Assembly (NCBI GenBank): GCA_023667315.1
Contig: JAMPAI010000004.1
Location: 1 to 64,000 of the forward strand
DNA length: 64,000 nucleotides
Direction: 5' to 3'
From: Ruminococcus flavefaciens
GTDB lineage: Bacteria; Bacteroidota; Bacteroidia; Bacteroidales; P3
The notes below the pieces were generated by a model. That model was not told the DNA's origin, did no database searches, and worked only from the letters and a program-made list of their open reading frames with translations. A program made the translations under genes and the position numbers. Shown here piece after piece: positions 33,144 to 41,167 of this stretch (the stretch's first letter is position 1; every line of letters begins with the position of its first letter).

Positions 33144-33915
33144 AAATGAAGTGGTAGAAGGGCATCAATTTTTTCCCGATTGTGGTTCTACACTAAGAGG
33201 GGCTGCAGAAGAGGATTATCCGGGGAAAGGATATTTTCGGGAAGGGGTAAAGTGTCTGGCGATGGATGAGTATGAAAGGAAGATATCCAAGGGACGAGAC
33301 CGTAATCCTACCATGGATGTTGCAGTGGGTATTGTCGACTATGAAAATAATCGTTGCTCGCATAAACGGTTGTTGTTGGTGGAATTTCGGATGAATTACG
33401 GAAGTGAAAGGACTCTTGACGCATCGGAATGGATAAAGAAGGATGAGCATACAAAAGCCTTATTATATGGAACGTGTACTGTCGAGAACTGTAGCTGCTT
33501 TATCTTCAATGACAAAGTTATAGAAAGAGTGACTCATTGGTTCCGCGACAAAAAGGGAGAACATCGAAAATTGAAAAATTATAAAGTTTTTTCGGTTAGT
33601 CAGTTCGATGGTTATATAAAGTTGAAAGAGGATTACCCCTATACACCCCAAGAAAGTGTTGTACGAATTTTGCGGGAACTGAAGCAGTCTCTTTCGAGTG
33701 GGGATGTTTTTAAATATACTAAGCAGGTTGCCTATTGGGCGGATAAAGCAAGAGGCTATGGGGTGAACTACATGAAAGAAGAGGCGGATGGCATTAAGAA
33801 AGCCGTGCGAGAATCGTGGAATCAGTTTAAGCAAAAGGCTTTACCTCTGACAGGCGAAGAAAAATTAGAGGTCGAAATAGTAGAGGAGGATTTTGCTTGG
33901 TTGACGGATGTGTAG
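33127..33915 (+). CDS. Unknown protein, partner of the AAA ATPase
   Basis: A 262-residue protein that I cannot assign to a family. It starts inside the ATPase gene (17-base overlap), so the two are translationally coupled. The region NPTMDVAVGIVDYENN followed by KRLLLVEFRMNYGSERTL (about 60-97) has a D64 to E86-x-R88 spacing that recalls, weakly, a PD-(D/E)xK nuclease core with Arg in the Lys position. A Cys-rich bit (CTVENCSCFIF, 117-127) follows. The C-terminal half is helical with a basic stretch. No membrane segment or signal. It may be the effector or a specificity factor of the module. The nuclease idea is a guess from a single motif. Confidence 0.6.
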   Translation: MELAYENEVVEGHQFFPDCGSTLRGAAEEDYPGKGYFREGVKCLAMDEYERKISKGRDRNPTMDVAVGIVDYENNRCSHKRLLLVEFRMNYGSERTLDASEWIKKDEHTKALLYGTCTVENCSCFIFNDKVIERVTHWFRDKKGEHRKLKNYKVFSVSQFDGYIKLKEDYPYTPQESVVRILRELKQSLSSGDVFKYTKQVAYWADKARGYGVNYMKEEADGIKKAVRESWNQFKQKALPLTGEEKLEVEIVEEDFAWLTDV

Positions 33916-34018
33916 AGAGGAATCTAAGATGGAGAGATGCCGTCGAAATATTTGAGGGATACATAATGAATGAAACAATAAACGGGAGACTTCGTTTTTT
34001 TTGAACATTCGAGAGACC

Positions 34019-34109
34019 ATGAAAAAACGACTCACGATAGCGCTTGTGGGACGACCCCAACTACACCCCGATGGCGCAAAGCTGCATACGGTTCGAACGG
34101 AAAGGGTAA
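34019..34109 (+). pseudogene. Internally deleted remnant of a second mgsA
   Basis: From the ATG at 34019 the first 31 bases match the start of mgsA (one difference), then the sequence jumps to the last 60 or so bases of mgsA (five differences) and ends at the matching stop codon. The junction falls on TGTGG (34045-34049), which occurs in mgsA at both 31180-31184 and 31539-31543, so 359 bases were lost by short-homology deletion and the frame is broken. Similarity stops at the gene ends. The surrounding 406-base gap (33916-34321) otherwise holds only the pse promoter and a weak hairpin near 34142-34165. Confidence 0.85.
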
Positions 34110-34270
34110 GATGGAAACTGGATTTCAATGGTAGCGTTTACAAGCGCCCTTTCGGGGCATTTTCTCGACACAGAGCGATAAACCATTTCTCTGTAATTTG
34201 TGTGCAAGCTGTTCAAGGGTGACAAATCCCAATAGGGTTTCCATGAGGATAGGGAAAATTGGTATGGGCT

Positions 34271-34302
34271 TTTATCAAGTAGGATAATTCTGTGTACATT
34301 TG
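34271..34302 (+). promoter_or_regulatory. Promoter of the pseudaminic acid operon
   Basis: TTTA at 34271-34274 and TACATTTG at 34295-34302 with a 20-base spacer. This supports the pseB start at 34322 instead of the upstream in-frame codon at 34292, which would lie within the -10 region. Confidence 0.6.
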
Positions 34303-34321
34303 TGTCGCAAAATATAGGGTG

Positions 34322-35344
34322 ATGCTTAACAATAAGTCCGTGCTGATAACCGGCGGAACCGGTTCTTTCGGCAAAAAATTTGTGGAAACCATCTTTGCCC
34401 GTTATCCGCAGGTAAAGAGGGTAGTGATTTATTCGCGCGATGAACTGAAACAGTTCGAACTGAAGCAGAAATATCCGCACGATAAATATCCTCAGTTGAG
34501 ATTCTTTATCGGAGACGTACGGGATGGGGAACGGTTGAAGCGAGCCTGCGAGGGCATAGACGTGATTATTCATGCCGCCGCGATAAAGCAAGTGGACACG
34601 GCCGAATACAATCCCGAAGAATGTATCAAGACCAATGTTCACGGCGCTCAGAATGTGATCAACGCTGCGTTGGCAAGTGGGGTAAGGCATGTGGTGGCTC
34701 TTTCCACGGATAAGGCTTGTGCCCCTATCAATCTGTACGGTGCTACCAAGCTCACATCCGACAAACTGTTTACTGCCGCCAATAATATCCGGGGCTCGCG
34801 GGACATTAAGTTTTCGGTGGTGAGATACGGTAACGTAATGGGATCCCGTGGCTCCGTCATACCCTTTTTCATCGCGAAGCGGGACAGTGGTGCTACAGAA
34901 TTGCCCATTACCGATATGCGTATGACCCGTTTCAATATCTCTTTGCAAGAAGGTGTGGATTTGGTGTTTTGGGCAATTGAACATCATTTGGGCGGCGAGA
35001 TATTTATTCCTAAAATTCCGTCCTATCACATAAAAGATGTGGCGACAGCCATTGCGCCCGGCTTGCCGCAGGTAGAGATTGGAATACGGCCGGGAGAAAA
35101 GCTTCACGAAGAAATGATTACGGTGACCGATGCGCTCAATACGATTGATATAGGCGCCTATTACGCTATCCTTCCCTCGGTGTCGTTCGCATATACGAAG
35201 GAAGATTACATCCGTCATCATCAAGGGAAGCCGGTTCCGGAAACGCTTCACTACAGTTCCGATGCCAATGATCAATGGGAAACGGTGGAAAGCATACGGG
35301 AAAAAATTAGGCTTTATGTGGATCCCAATTTCGAAGTGAAATGA
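34322..35344 (+). CDS. pseB: UDP-N-acetylglucosamine 4,6-dehydratase (inverting)
   Basis: A 340-residue extended SDR, first enzyme of pseudaminic acid synthesis. It removes water from UDP-GlcNAc and inverts C5 to give a 4-keto sugar. GGTGSFG (11-17) binds NADP; the catalytic set lies in STDKACAPINLYGATK with D130, K131, Y139 and K143, matching the PseB D-K-Y arrangement. PseB is preferred over CapD-like dehydratases because of its short length and the pse genes that follow. The start at 34322 (MLNNKSVLITGG) is chosen because the promoter overlaps the longer frame. It overlaps pseC by four bases. Confidence 0.93.
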   Translation: MLNNKSVLITGGTGSFGKKFVETIFARYPQVKRVVIYSRDELKQFELKQKYPHDKYPQLRFFIGDVRDGERLKRACEGIDVIIHAAAIKQVDTAEYNPEECIKTNVHGAQNVINAALASGVRHVVALSTDKACAPINLYGATKLTSDKLFTAANNIRGSRDIKFSVVRYGNVMGSRGSVIPFFIAKRDSGATELPITDMRMTRFNISLQEGVDLVFWAIEHHLGGEIFIPKIPSYHIKDVATAIAPGLPQVEIGIRPGEKLHEEMITVTDALNTIDIGAYYAILPSVSFAYTKEDYIRHHQGKPVPETLHYSSDANDQWETVESIREKIRLYVDPNFEVK

Positions 35345-36510
35345 TACGCAAACCTATATCCTACGGTCGTCAGCATATCACGGATGAAGATATTGCCGCA
35401 GTGGTCGAAACCTTACAGTCCGACTATCTGACACAAGGTCCCAAGATTTCGGAGTTCGAACGGGCTTTTGCCGATTATGTCGGTTCGAAGTATGCCGTGG
35501 CTGTCAACAACGCCACGGCGGGACTGCATCTGTCGGCGGTGGCTTTGGGCGTGAAACCCGGCGACAAGGTGATCGTGACTCCGGTAACTTTCGCCGCCAG
35601 TGCCAATTGTATCCGCTACTGCGGCGGAGAGGTGGTCTTTTGCGACATCAACGAGGATACCTACGTGATGGATGTGGAGAAGTTGGAAGAAATGCTGTCC
35701 GCCGCTCCTCTGGGAACCTATAAAGGTATCGTCCCTGTGGATTTCGGCGGCTATCCCGTGGATTTGGAACGATTCCGCACCTTGGCCGACAAATACGGTC
35801 TGTGGATATTGGAAGACGCCTGCCACGCTCCCGGCGGTTATTTCGTTGATAAGACAGGCACGCAGCAACGTTGCGGGAACGGGAGATTTGCTGATTTGGC
35901 GGTTTTTTCATTTCATCCCGTCAAGCATATCGCTACGGGCGAGGGGGGAATGGTGACCACCGACGATAAGGAACTCTATGAATCCTTGTGCCTGTATAGG
36001 ACGCACGGAATCACTAAAAATCCCGACGTTCTGCAGAAGAAAGATGAAGGCGGTTGGTATTATGAGATGCATGAATTGGGATACAACTACCGTATCACCG
36101 ATTTTCAGGCGGCGTTGGGTATCTCGCAGCTGAAGCGGGCGGAAAGAGGCCTGCAACGTAGACAGCAAATCGCCGCAAGCTATACGGAGGCCTTCGCGCC
36201 CTATGCGGAGAAGATTCGCTGTCCGTTTGTAGCGGACAATGTTTTCCATGCCTACCATCTGTATATCATACAAGTGGAAGACCGTCGGGGTTTGTACGAC
36301 TTTCTGCGCGAAAACGGAGTCTATGCCCAGGTTCATTATGTGCCACTCCACACCATGCCGTATTATAGGGAACATGGCAGCGCGGGGGTATCGCTTCCCG
36401 TGTCGGAAAACTACTACGCACATTGCCTGAGCCTGCCTATGTATCCCACATTGACGGATGAGGAGCAAGATTATGTGATAGCAAAAGTTCTTGCGTATAT
36501 CGGAAAATGA
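35341..36510 (+). CDS. pseC: UDP-4-amino-4,6-dideoxy-N-acetyl-beta-L-altrosamine transaminase
   Basis: A 389-residue PLP enzyme of the DegT/DnrJ/EryC1 family that aminates the 4-keto sugar made by PseB. The PLP-binding lysine is K195 in FSFHPVKHIATGEGGMV. The family start (KPISYGRQHITDEDIAAVVE) and the FSFHPVKHI(A/T)TGEGG core are characteristic of PseC. It overlaps pseB and pseF by four bases each (ATGA). Length is normal. Second step of CMP-Pse5Ac7Ac synthesis. Confidence 0.94.
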   Translation: MIRKPISYGRQHITDEDIAAVVETLQSDYLTQGPKISEFERAFADYVGSKYAVAVNNATAGLHLSAVALGVKPGDKVIVTPVTFAASANCIRYCGGEVVFCDINEDTYVMDVEKLEEMLSAAPLGTYKGIVPVDFGGYPVDLERFRTLADKYGLWILEDACHAPGGYFVDKTGTQQRCGNGRFADLAVFSFHPVKHIATGEGGMVTTDDKELYESLCLYRTHGITKNPDVLQKKDEGGWYYEMHELGYNYRITDFQAALGISQLKRAERGLQRRQQIAASYTEAFAPYAEKIRCPFVADNVFHAYHLYIIQVEDRRGLYDFLRENGVYAQVHYVPLHTMPYYREHGSAGVSLPVSENYYAHCLSLPMYPTLTDEEQDYVIAKVLAYIGK

Positions 36511-37190
36511 AAAACATCGCGATTATTCCGGCAAGAGGGGGAAGCAAGAGGATTCCGCGCAAAAATGTCCGGGACTTTTTGGGAAAACCCATTATGGCAT
36601 ATTCCATCGGGGCGGCTCTGGAATCGGGGCTTTTCGAGGAGGTGATGGTTTCGACCGACGATGAGGAGATTGCCGAGGTGGCGCGTCGTTATGGGGCCAA
36701 GGTACCCTTTATGCGTTCTTCGGCCACGGCTGATGATTTCGCCACCACGGCAGATGTGCTTCGCGAGGTGCTTGCCCGTTATGGTGAACAGGGACGGCAG
36801 TTCTCGAATATGTGCTGTATCTATGCCACGGCGCCGCTTGTTACCGGCAGGCATATAGCAGAAGCTTACGGACGTTTATTGTCTTCCGACTTTTCAATGG
36901 TTTATCCGGTGGTGGCTTTTTCGTATCCCATCTGGCGTTGTCTGGATTTGAACGGGAACGGCGAATTGCAACGGCATTGGCCCAAATACGAAAACGCGCG
37001 CAGTCAGGACCTGCCCATGGAATATCACGACACGGGCACTTTCTATTGGTACAAGATTGAACCGTGGTTTGCCGGAACGGGCAAGACTGGCGGTATCGTG
37101 ATGGATGAATCCTGCGTTCAGGACATTGATACGGAAACCGACTGGAAGTTGGCGGAAATGAAATACACGCTGCGGTATGAAAAGAAGTAA
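36507..37190 (+). CDS. pseF: Pseudaminic acid cytidylyltransferase
   Basis: A 227-residue enzyme that activates pseudaminic acid with CTP, the last step of the pathway. It has the family start IAIIPARGGSKRIPRKNVRDF (about 3-23), typical of PseF and not of NeuA, and VSTDDEEIAEVARRYGAKVPF. ATGA overlap with pseC and a 14-base overlap with pseG show tight coupling. Length is as expected for PseF. Gene order here places activation before the later biosynthetic genes, which is common in pse operons. Confidence 0.93.
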   Translation: MKNIAIIPARGGSKRIPRKNVRDFLGKPIMAYSIGAALESGLFEEVMVSTDDEEIAEVARRYGAKVPFMRSSATADDFATTADVLREVLARYGEQGRQFSNMCCIYATAPLVTGRHIAEAYGRLLSSDFSMVYPVVAFSYPIWRCLDLNGNGELQRHWPKYENARSQDLPMEYHDTGTFYWYKIEPWFAGTGKTGGIVMDESCVQDIDTETDWKLAEMKYTLRYEKK

Positions 37191-38145
37191 GGTCTATTTC
37201 CGGGCAGACGCAGATACGACTATCGGATACGGGCATTTTATCCGAACTTTGGCTTTGGCGGATATGCTGAAGGAGGATTTCGACTGTGTTTTTTTTACAC
37301 AGACCCCTACGGAATATCAAATCCACGAGGCCTCGGAGGTCTGCCGACTGGAATCCCTGCCCGCCGATGAAACCCGTTTTGATCTGTTTCTGGAATGCTT
37401 GCACGGCGATGAAATCGTTGTTCTCGACAATTATTTCTATACCACCGAATATCAACAGGCCATCAAAGCCAAAGGCTGCCGATTGGTATGCATAGACGAT
37501 ATGCATGATAGGCATTATGTAGCTGATGTGGTGATAAACCACGGAATCGATAAAGCCTCCTTGTTGGATGTGGAGTCCTATACCCGGCTGTGCTTAGGGT
37601 TGGAGTGGGCATTGCTGCGCCGTCCATTCTTGGAAGCGGCGAAACGTGGGCCTTCGCATCGGAATGACAGGATGGAGAATGTGGCTGTCTGTTTTGGAGG
37701 AAGCGACGCCATGGACTTTACCGGGCATTTTGTGACACGGTTGACACAGATTCCGTCCGTGCGTGAAATCACCGCCGTGGTAGGCGATGGCTATCGTTCC
37801 CAAGCTCCTATGGCTCAGGACTCCCGTGTAAACTATCGTTCGAGGCTCTCTGCCGACGAAATGGCCGAAGTCTTTACCCAAGCGGATGCAGTGTTTTGTT
37901 CGGCAAGTTCGGTGTGTATGGAGGCTTTGGCCTGCGGAGCGAAAGTGGCGGCAGGTTGGTATGTGGATAATCAGAGAGGATTTTACGAAATGATGAAAGC
38001 CCATGATTGGATATATCCGTTGGGGAAATTGACAGGAAAATATTCTGAGAATCTGCCGGAGTTAACCGATTTTGTATTTGGGATGGCAACAGGACTTTTC
38101 TCAGGTGTCGGAATGCATTATGTTTCACTCTTTAAAACTTTATAG
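37177..38145 (+). CDS. pseG: UDP-2,4-diacetamido-2,4,6-trideoxy-beta-L-altropyranose hydrolase
   Basis: A 322-residue GT-B-fold hydrolase that removes UDP from the bis-acetylated sugar. The start VYFRADADTTIGYGHFIRTLALADML carries the G-x-GH-x-x-R signature with the catalytic His in GYGHFIR. The C-terminal half keeps the nucleotide-binding pattern CSASSVCMEALACGAKV. It overlaps pseF by 14 bases and ends one base before pseH. Length is close to the family norm. Confidence 0.9.
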   Translation: MKRSKVYFRADADTTIGYGHFIRTLALADMLKEDFDCVFFTQTPTEYQIHEASEVCRLESLPADETRFDLFLECLHGDEIVVLDNYFYTTEYQQAIKAKGCRLVCIDDMHDRHYVADVVINHGIDKASLLDVESYTRLCLGLEWALLRRPFLEAAKRGPSHRNDRMENVAVCFGGSDAMDFTGHFVTRLTQIPSVREITAVVGDGYRSQAPMAQDSRVNYRSRLSADEMAEVFTQADAVFCSASSVCMEALACGAKVAAGWYVDNQRGFYEMMKAHDWIYPLGKLTGKYSENLPELTDFVFGMATGLFSGVGMHYVSLFKTL

Positions 38146-38730
38146 ATGGATATTTTCGGCGAAAGGCTTTATTTAAAACAGTTGACGGAAAATGATATTA
38201 CGGATGATATGATGCTTTGGTTTGAGAACACCGAATTGATGCGTTATTATACCAATTCAGGGCGCAAGATAACCAAACAGGAACTGACGCATTCCATTCG
38301 TGAAGGAGTGGAAACACAGACCAATTATACATTCGGAATTTTTGTAAAGGACCAACACCGGATTATCGGAACGGTTAAGTTGGGCCCCATCAATAAAAAA
38401 CACGGCATCTCGGATTTGGCTACCTTACTAGGCGATGCTGATTATCACGGAAAAGGTTATTCCTCTGAGGCGATAGAACTCGGTACCCATATAGCTTTCG
38501 AAAAATATGGAATACGGAGGTTGTATGGAGGAATGTATGCTTCCAATATTCCGTCTATCAAGACTTATCTGCGGGCAGGTTGGATAGTGGAAGGTCGATT
38601 GAAAGGTTATTACTTGACGGAGGGGAAAAGTGAGGACAGGATTTTAGTGGGATGTTTCAATCCCGCTTGCTTTTCTTTGGAAGAGATAAACGAAATAAAG
38701 AACAATTCAAAACAATATGGTTCGTTCTAA
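38146..38730 (+). CDS. pseH: UDP-4-amino-4,6-dideoxy-N-acetyl-beta-L-altrosamine N-acetyltransferase
   Basis: A 194-residue GNAT-family acetyltransferase that acetylates N4 of the sugar amine using acetyl-CoA. The acetyl-CoA loop lies in LLGDADYHGKGYSSEAIELG (about 92-111) and YGGMYASNIPSIKTYLRAGW, followed by EGRLKGYYLTEG, is the usual GNAT C-terminal part. It starts directly after the pseG stop and overlaps pseI by 14 bases. Members vary in length; the pathway context supports PseH. Confidence 0.88.
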   Translation: MDIFGERLYLKQLTENDITDDMMLWFENTELMRYYTNSGRKITKQELTHSIREGVETQTNYTFGIFVKDQHRIIGTVKLGPINKKHGISDLATLLGDADYHGKGYSSEAIELGTHIAFEKYGIRRLYGGMYASNIPSIKTYLRAGWIVEGRLKGYYLTEGKSEDRILVGCFNPACFSLEEINEIKNNSKQYGSF

Positions 38731-39730
38731 AACTTTGGTTGTGGCGGAAATGTCCGCCAACCACAATGGCAGCAAGCAAACGGCTCTCGATACCATCAGG
38801 GCCGCAAAAAAAGCAGGAGCGGATGCCATAAAATTGCAGACGTATACGGCAGACACCCTTACTTTGAACTGCCGTAACGAAGACTTTCTGATACACGGAG
38901 GCCTGTGGGATGGCTATTGCCTGTACGACCTCTACAAAGAAGCCTATACCCCTTGGGAATGGCATGCCGAACTTTATGAGGCGGCCAGGAAAGAAGGTCT
39001 GTTGTATTTTTCAACACCTTTCGACAAAACGGCGGTGGATTTCCTCGAAGATTTGGGAAATCCCATCTACAAAATCGCCTCTTTCGAAATCACCGACATA
39101 CCCTTGATACGCTATATCGCGTCCAGACATAAACCGATGGTGCTTTCCACGGGCATCGCCACGATAGAAGACATCGAGCTTGCCGTGAATACAATTAGGG
39201 AAGAGGGATGCGACGACATCACCTTGCTTAAATGCACCTCAGCCTATCCCGCGCCCATCGAGGATGCGAATCTGCTTACCATTCCGGATATGAAGCAACG
39301 TTTTGGTGTCAAGGTGGGGCTTTCCGACCACACAACAGGGGCGGACGTGGCAGTGGCGGCGGTGGCTTTAGGTGCGGAGATGATAGAAAAGCACTTTATC
39401 ATAGACCGTTCGATAGGTGGCCCCGACAGTGCGTTTTCCATGCAGGAAGATGAATTTTCCGCTATGGTGGAACGTATCCGTCGCGTGGAAAAAGCGCTCG
39501 GGAAAGTGGAATATCCCACCGACTCCACGCCGGTGGACGGACGTAAGTTTTCGCGTTCGCTCTATGTGGCTCAAGATATGAAGAAGGGAGACATCATTAC
39601 TGAAGAAAACGTGCGGAGCGTGCGTCCCGGCTATGGCCTGCACCCTCGCTATTTGCCTGAGCTCTTAGGAAAACGCGTGAACCGGGATCTGGGAGCGGGA
39701 GAACGGATGCGGATGGAGTTTGTGGATTAA
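38717..39730 (+). CDS. pseI: Pseudaminic acid synthase
   Basis: A 337-residue NeuB-family enzyme that condenses the 6-deoxy-diacetamido-altrose with phosphoenolpyruvate to give pseudaminic acid. It has VVAEMSANHNGSKQTALDTI near the start (the AEMSANHNG form typical of PseI, not NeuB), KLQTYTADTL, and VGLSDHTTG before the catalytic HFIIDRSIGGPD. The C-terminal 60 residues are the SAF/antifreeze-like domain (SRSLYVAQDMKKGDIITEEN). It closes the pse operon, overlapping pseH by 14 bases. Confidence 0.95.
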   Translation: MVRSKTLVVAEMSANHNGSKQTALDTIRAAKKAGADAIKLQTYTADTLTLNCRNEDFLIHGGLWDGYCLYDLYKEAYTPWEWHAELYEAARKEGLLYFSTPFDKTAVDFLEDLGNPIYKIASFEITDIPLIRYIASRHKPMVLSTGIATIEDIELAVNTIREEGCDDITLLKCTSAYPAPIEDANLLTIPDMKQRFGVKVGLSDHTTGADVAVAAVALGAEMIEKHFIIDRSIGGPDSAFSMQEDEFSAMVERIRRVEKALGKVEYPTDSTPVDGRKFSRSLYVAQDMKKGDIITEENVRSVRPGYGLHPRYLPELLGKRVNRDLGAGERMRMEFVD

Positions 39731-39747
39731 TTTTAAGTTGTTTGAAA

Positions 39748-39900
39748 ATGATGGCTCAAAGAGAAAGCATAATCTTATTTACACATGATTTATCATCTGT
39801 TAAATTACTGAAAATGAGTGATTTACGGGGAGGGGGGTACGGGCTTCGCCTTGGTCGTCGATCAGTTGGCGGATATAATACATCGCTATACAAATTATAA
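39748..39900 (+). pseudogene. Out-of-frame 5' part of the glycosyltransferase gene
   Basis: From the ATG at 39748 (or 39751) a frame of 50 codons begins with SIILFTHDLSSVK, a typical glycosyltransferase first strand, runs into the G6 tract at 39832-39837 and ends at 39900. Removing one G from the tract would read MSDLRGGGTGFALVVDQ and join this frame to the long frame that continues to 41110. So this is very likely the true N-terminus of the next gene, now in the off state or mis-sequenced. Confidence 0.7.
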
Positions 39901-41110
39901 TGTGTATGTGGTTTGTTCCGCGTTCAAAAACGAAAAAATACAATTTTCGGAATCTTATACCTTACTTGCTAGAAATGCTTGGCTTTGTTTAAGATACCTT
40001 CGGCTAAAAGATGTATTTGCTGCAGTTTCTTGTTTTTTTTTCTTTCGTCAACCGGTTGTGAAACAGCGTTTTCGAATTTTTAGGGAACGTTTATATGTCG
40101 GGTTGTACGCGCATTATATCAAAAAATATAAGCCGAAAGTATCTTTTATTCATTCTTTGTTGCCTCAGATAATTCCTTTTGTGAGTGCTTCCTTGCGCAC
40201 AACCACCCCGATGATGTTGGTCTGTCACGGAGACTATGCAACGGAAAAGACAACCCGAACTTTTCTTCTCGGCCTTGCCAAGCTTATGTGTCCACCTCTT
40301 CTTGAAACCGGGGCGGTGCTTTCTTGTGTATCGTCGGGTGTGACCAAGTATTTTTCAGGTCTTCCGAATGTTTTCGTTGTTTCTAATCCAATGCCGGCAA
40401 TGGCGAAGATAGAGGAGACTGACGATGTGTGCATTTCGGAAGCGTTTAATATCTCGGTATGCGGTAGTATCTGTGAACGGAAAAATCAAATTCAGATTGT
40501 GCGGGCTTTAGGGTTACTGACGAAGGATGAACGGTTAAGGTTAAAGGTTCATTTTGTCGGGATGGATAGAATGGCCGGACGCGTGCAGAAAGAGGCGGAA
40601 AAGCTGGGTGTAGCTTCATGTTGTACGTTTTATGGCATGGTTTCACGTTCACAAACATTGTCCATAATATCCCATTCGCAAGTTACAATGACCACTACGC
40701 AGAGTGAGGCTTTTGGGCTGCCGATTTTGGAAGGTTACTCATTTGGGGTGCCTGCCGTATTTTTTGCCGACATTGCACCGGAAAAAGAGTTGGGAGACCC
40801 TCGATGCGCCTTGGTGATGGCGGACAGAAGCGATGAAACTGTGGCGGAAGCCATTCGGGAAGCAATGAAAAGGGATTGGGATCACGCCTACATTAAAAAA
40901 TTTTCGGAAAATTTTTCCGAGCGAGACATCGCCCTCCGATATGCGGATCTTTTCGAAAAAGTGAGCCCCAATGCCTATTCAGAGAAAAAGTGGAATAAAC
41001 TTGTACGTACATATTTGAGGAACAAAAATCAAAAGTATTATACCTATCCATCCTTTAAACAAGAACTTATGGGCGTATTGGTTAGATTGGGAAAGAAAGG
41101 AACGCATTAA
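39818..41110 (+). CDS. GT-B glycosyltransferase (group 1-like), apparently frameshifted at its 5' end
   Basis: The long frame, 430 residues from a GTG at 39818, encodes a retaining GT4-like transferase. The C-terminal domain has FNISVCGSICERKNQIQIVRA and TTTQSEAFGLPILEGYSFGVP, the donor-binding E-x7-E region. The N-terminal Rossmann half continues from GGTGFALVVDQLADII. A stop codon lies directly upstream of the GTG, and the first strand of the fold is found in another frame (39748-39900). A one-base change in the G6 tract would restore about 455 residues. It starts 17 bases after pseI if the upstream ATG is used. AT-richer than the pse genes. Confidence 0.82.
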   Translation: MIYGEGGTGFALVVDQLADIIHRYTNYNVYVVCSAFKNEKIQFSESYTLLARNAWLCLRYLRLKDVFAAVSCFFFFRQPVVKQRFRIFRERLYVGLYAHYIKKYKPKVSFIHSLLPQIIPFVSASLRTTTPMMLVCHGDYATEKTTRTFLLGLAKLMCPPLLETGAVLSCVSSGVTKYFSGLPNVFVVSNPMPAMAKIEETDDVCISEAFNISVCGSICERKNQIQIVRALGLLTKDERLRLKVHFVGMDRMAGRVQKEAEKLGVASCCTFYGMVSRSQTLSIISHSQVTMTTTQSEAFGLPILEGYSFGVPAVFFADIAPEKELGDPRCALVMADRSDETVAEAIREAMKRDWDHAYIKKFSENFSERDIALRYADLFEKVSPNAYSEKKWNKLVRTYLRNKNQKYYTYPSFKQELMGVLVRLGKKGTH

Positions 41111-41167
41111 TTGGTACTGCTGAATTTTATGCTTAATTTCGCCTTGTAGATTAAGCGCAGGCAGAGT

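Noticed and set aside
34001-34222. Short 73-codon frame containing the mgsA remnant as a new gene
   Set aside because: It reads mgsA's start in frame and then its end out of frame, and runs on into non-coding DNA, so it is better explained as a remnant.
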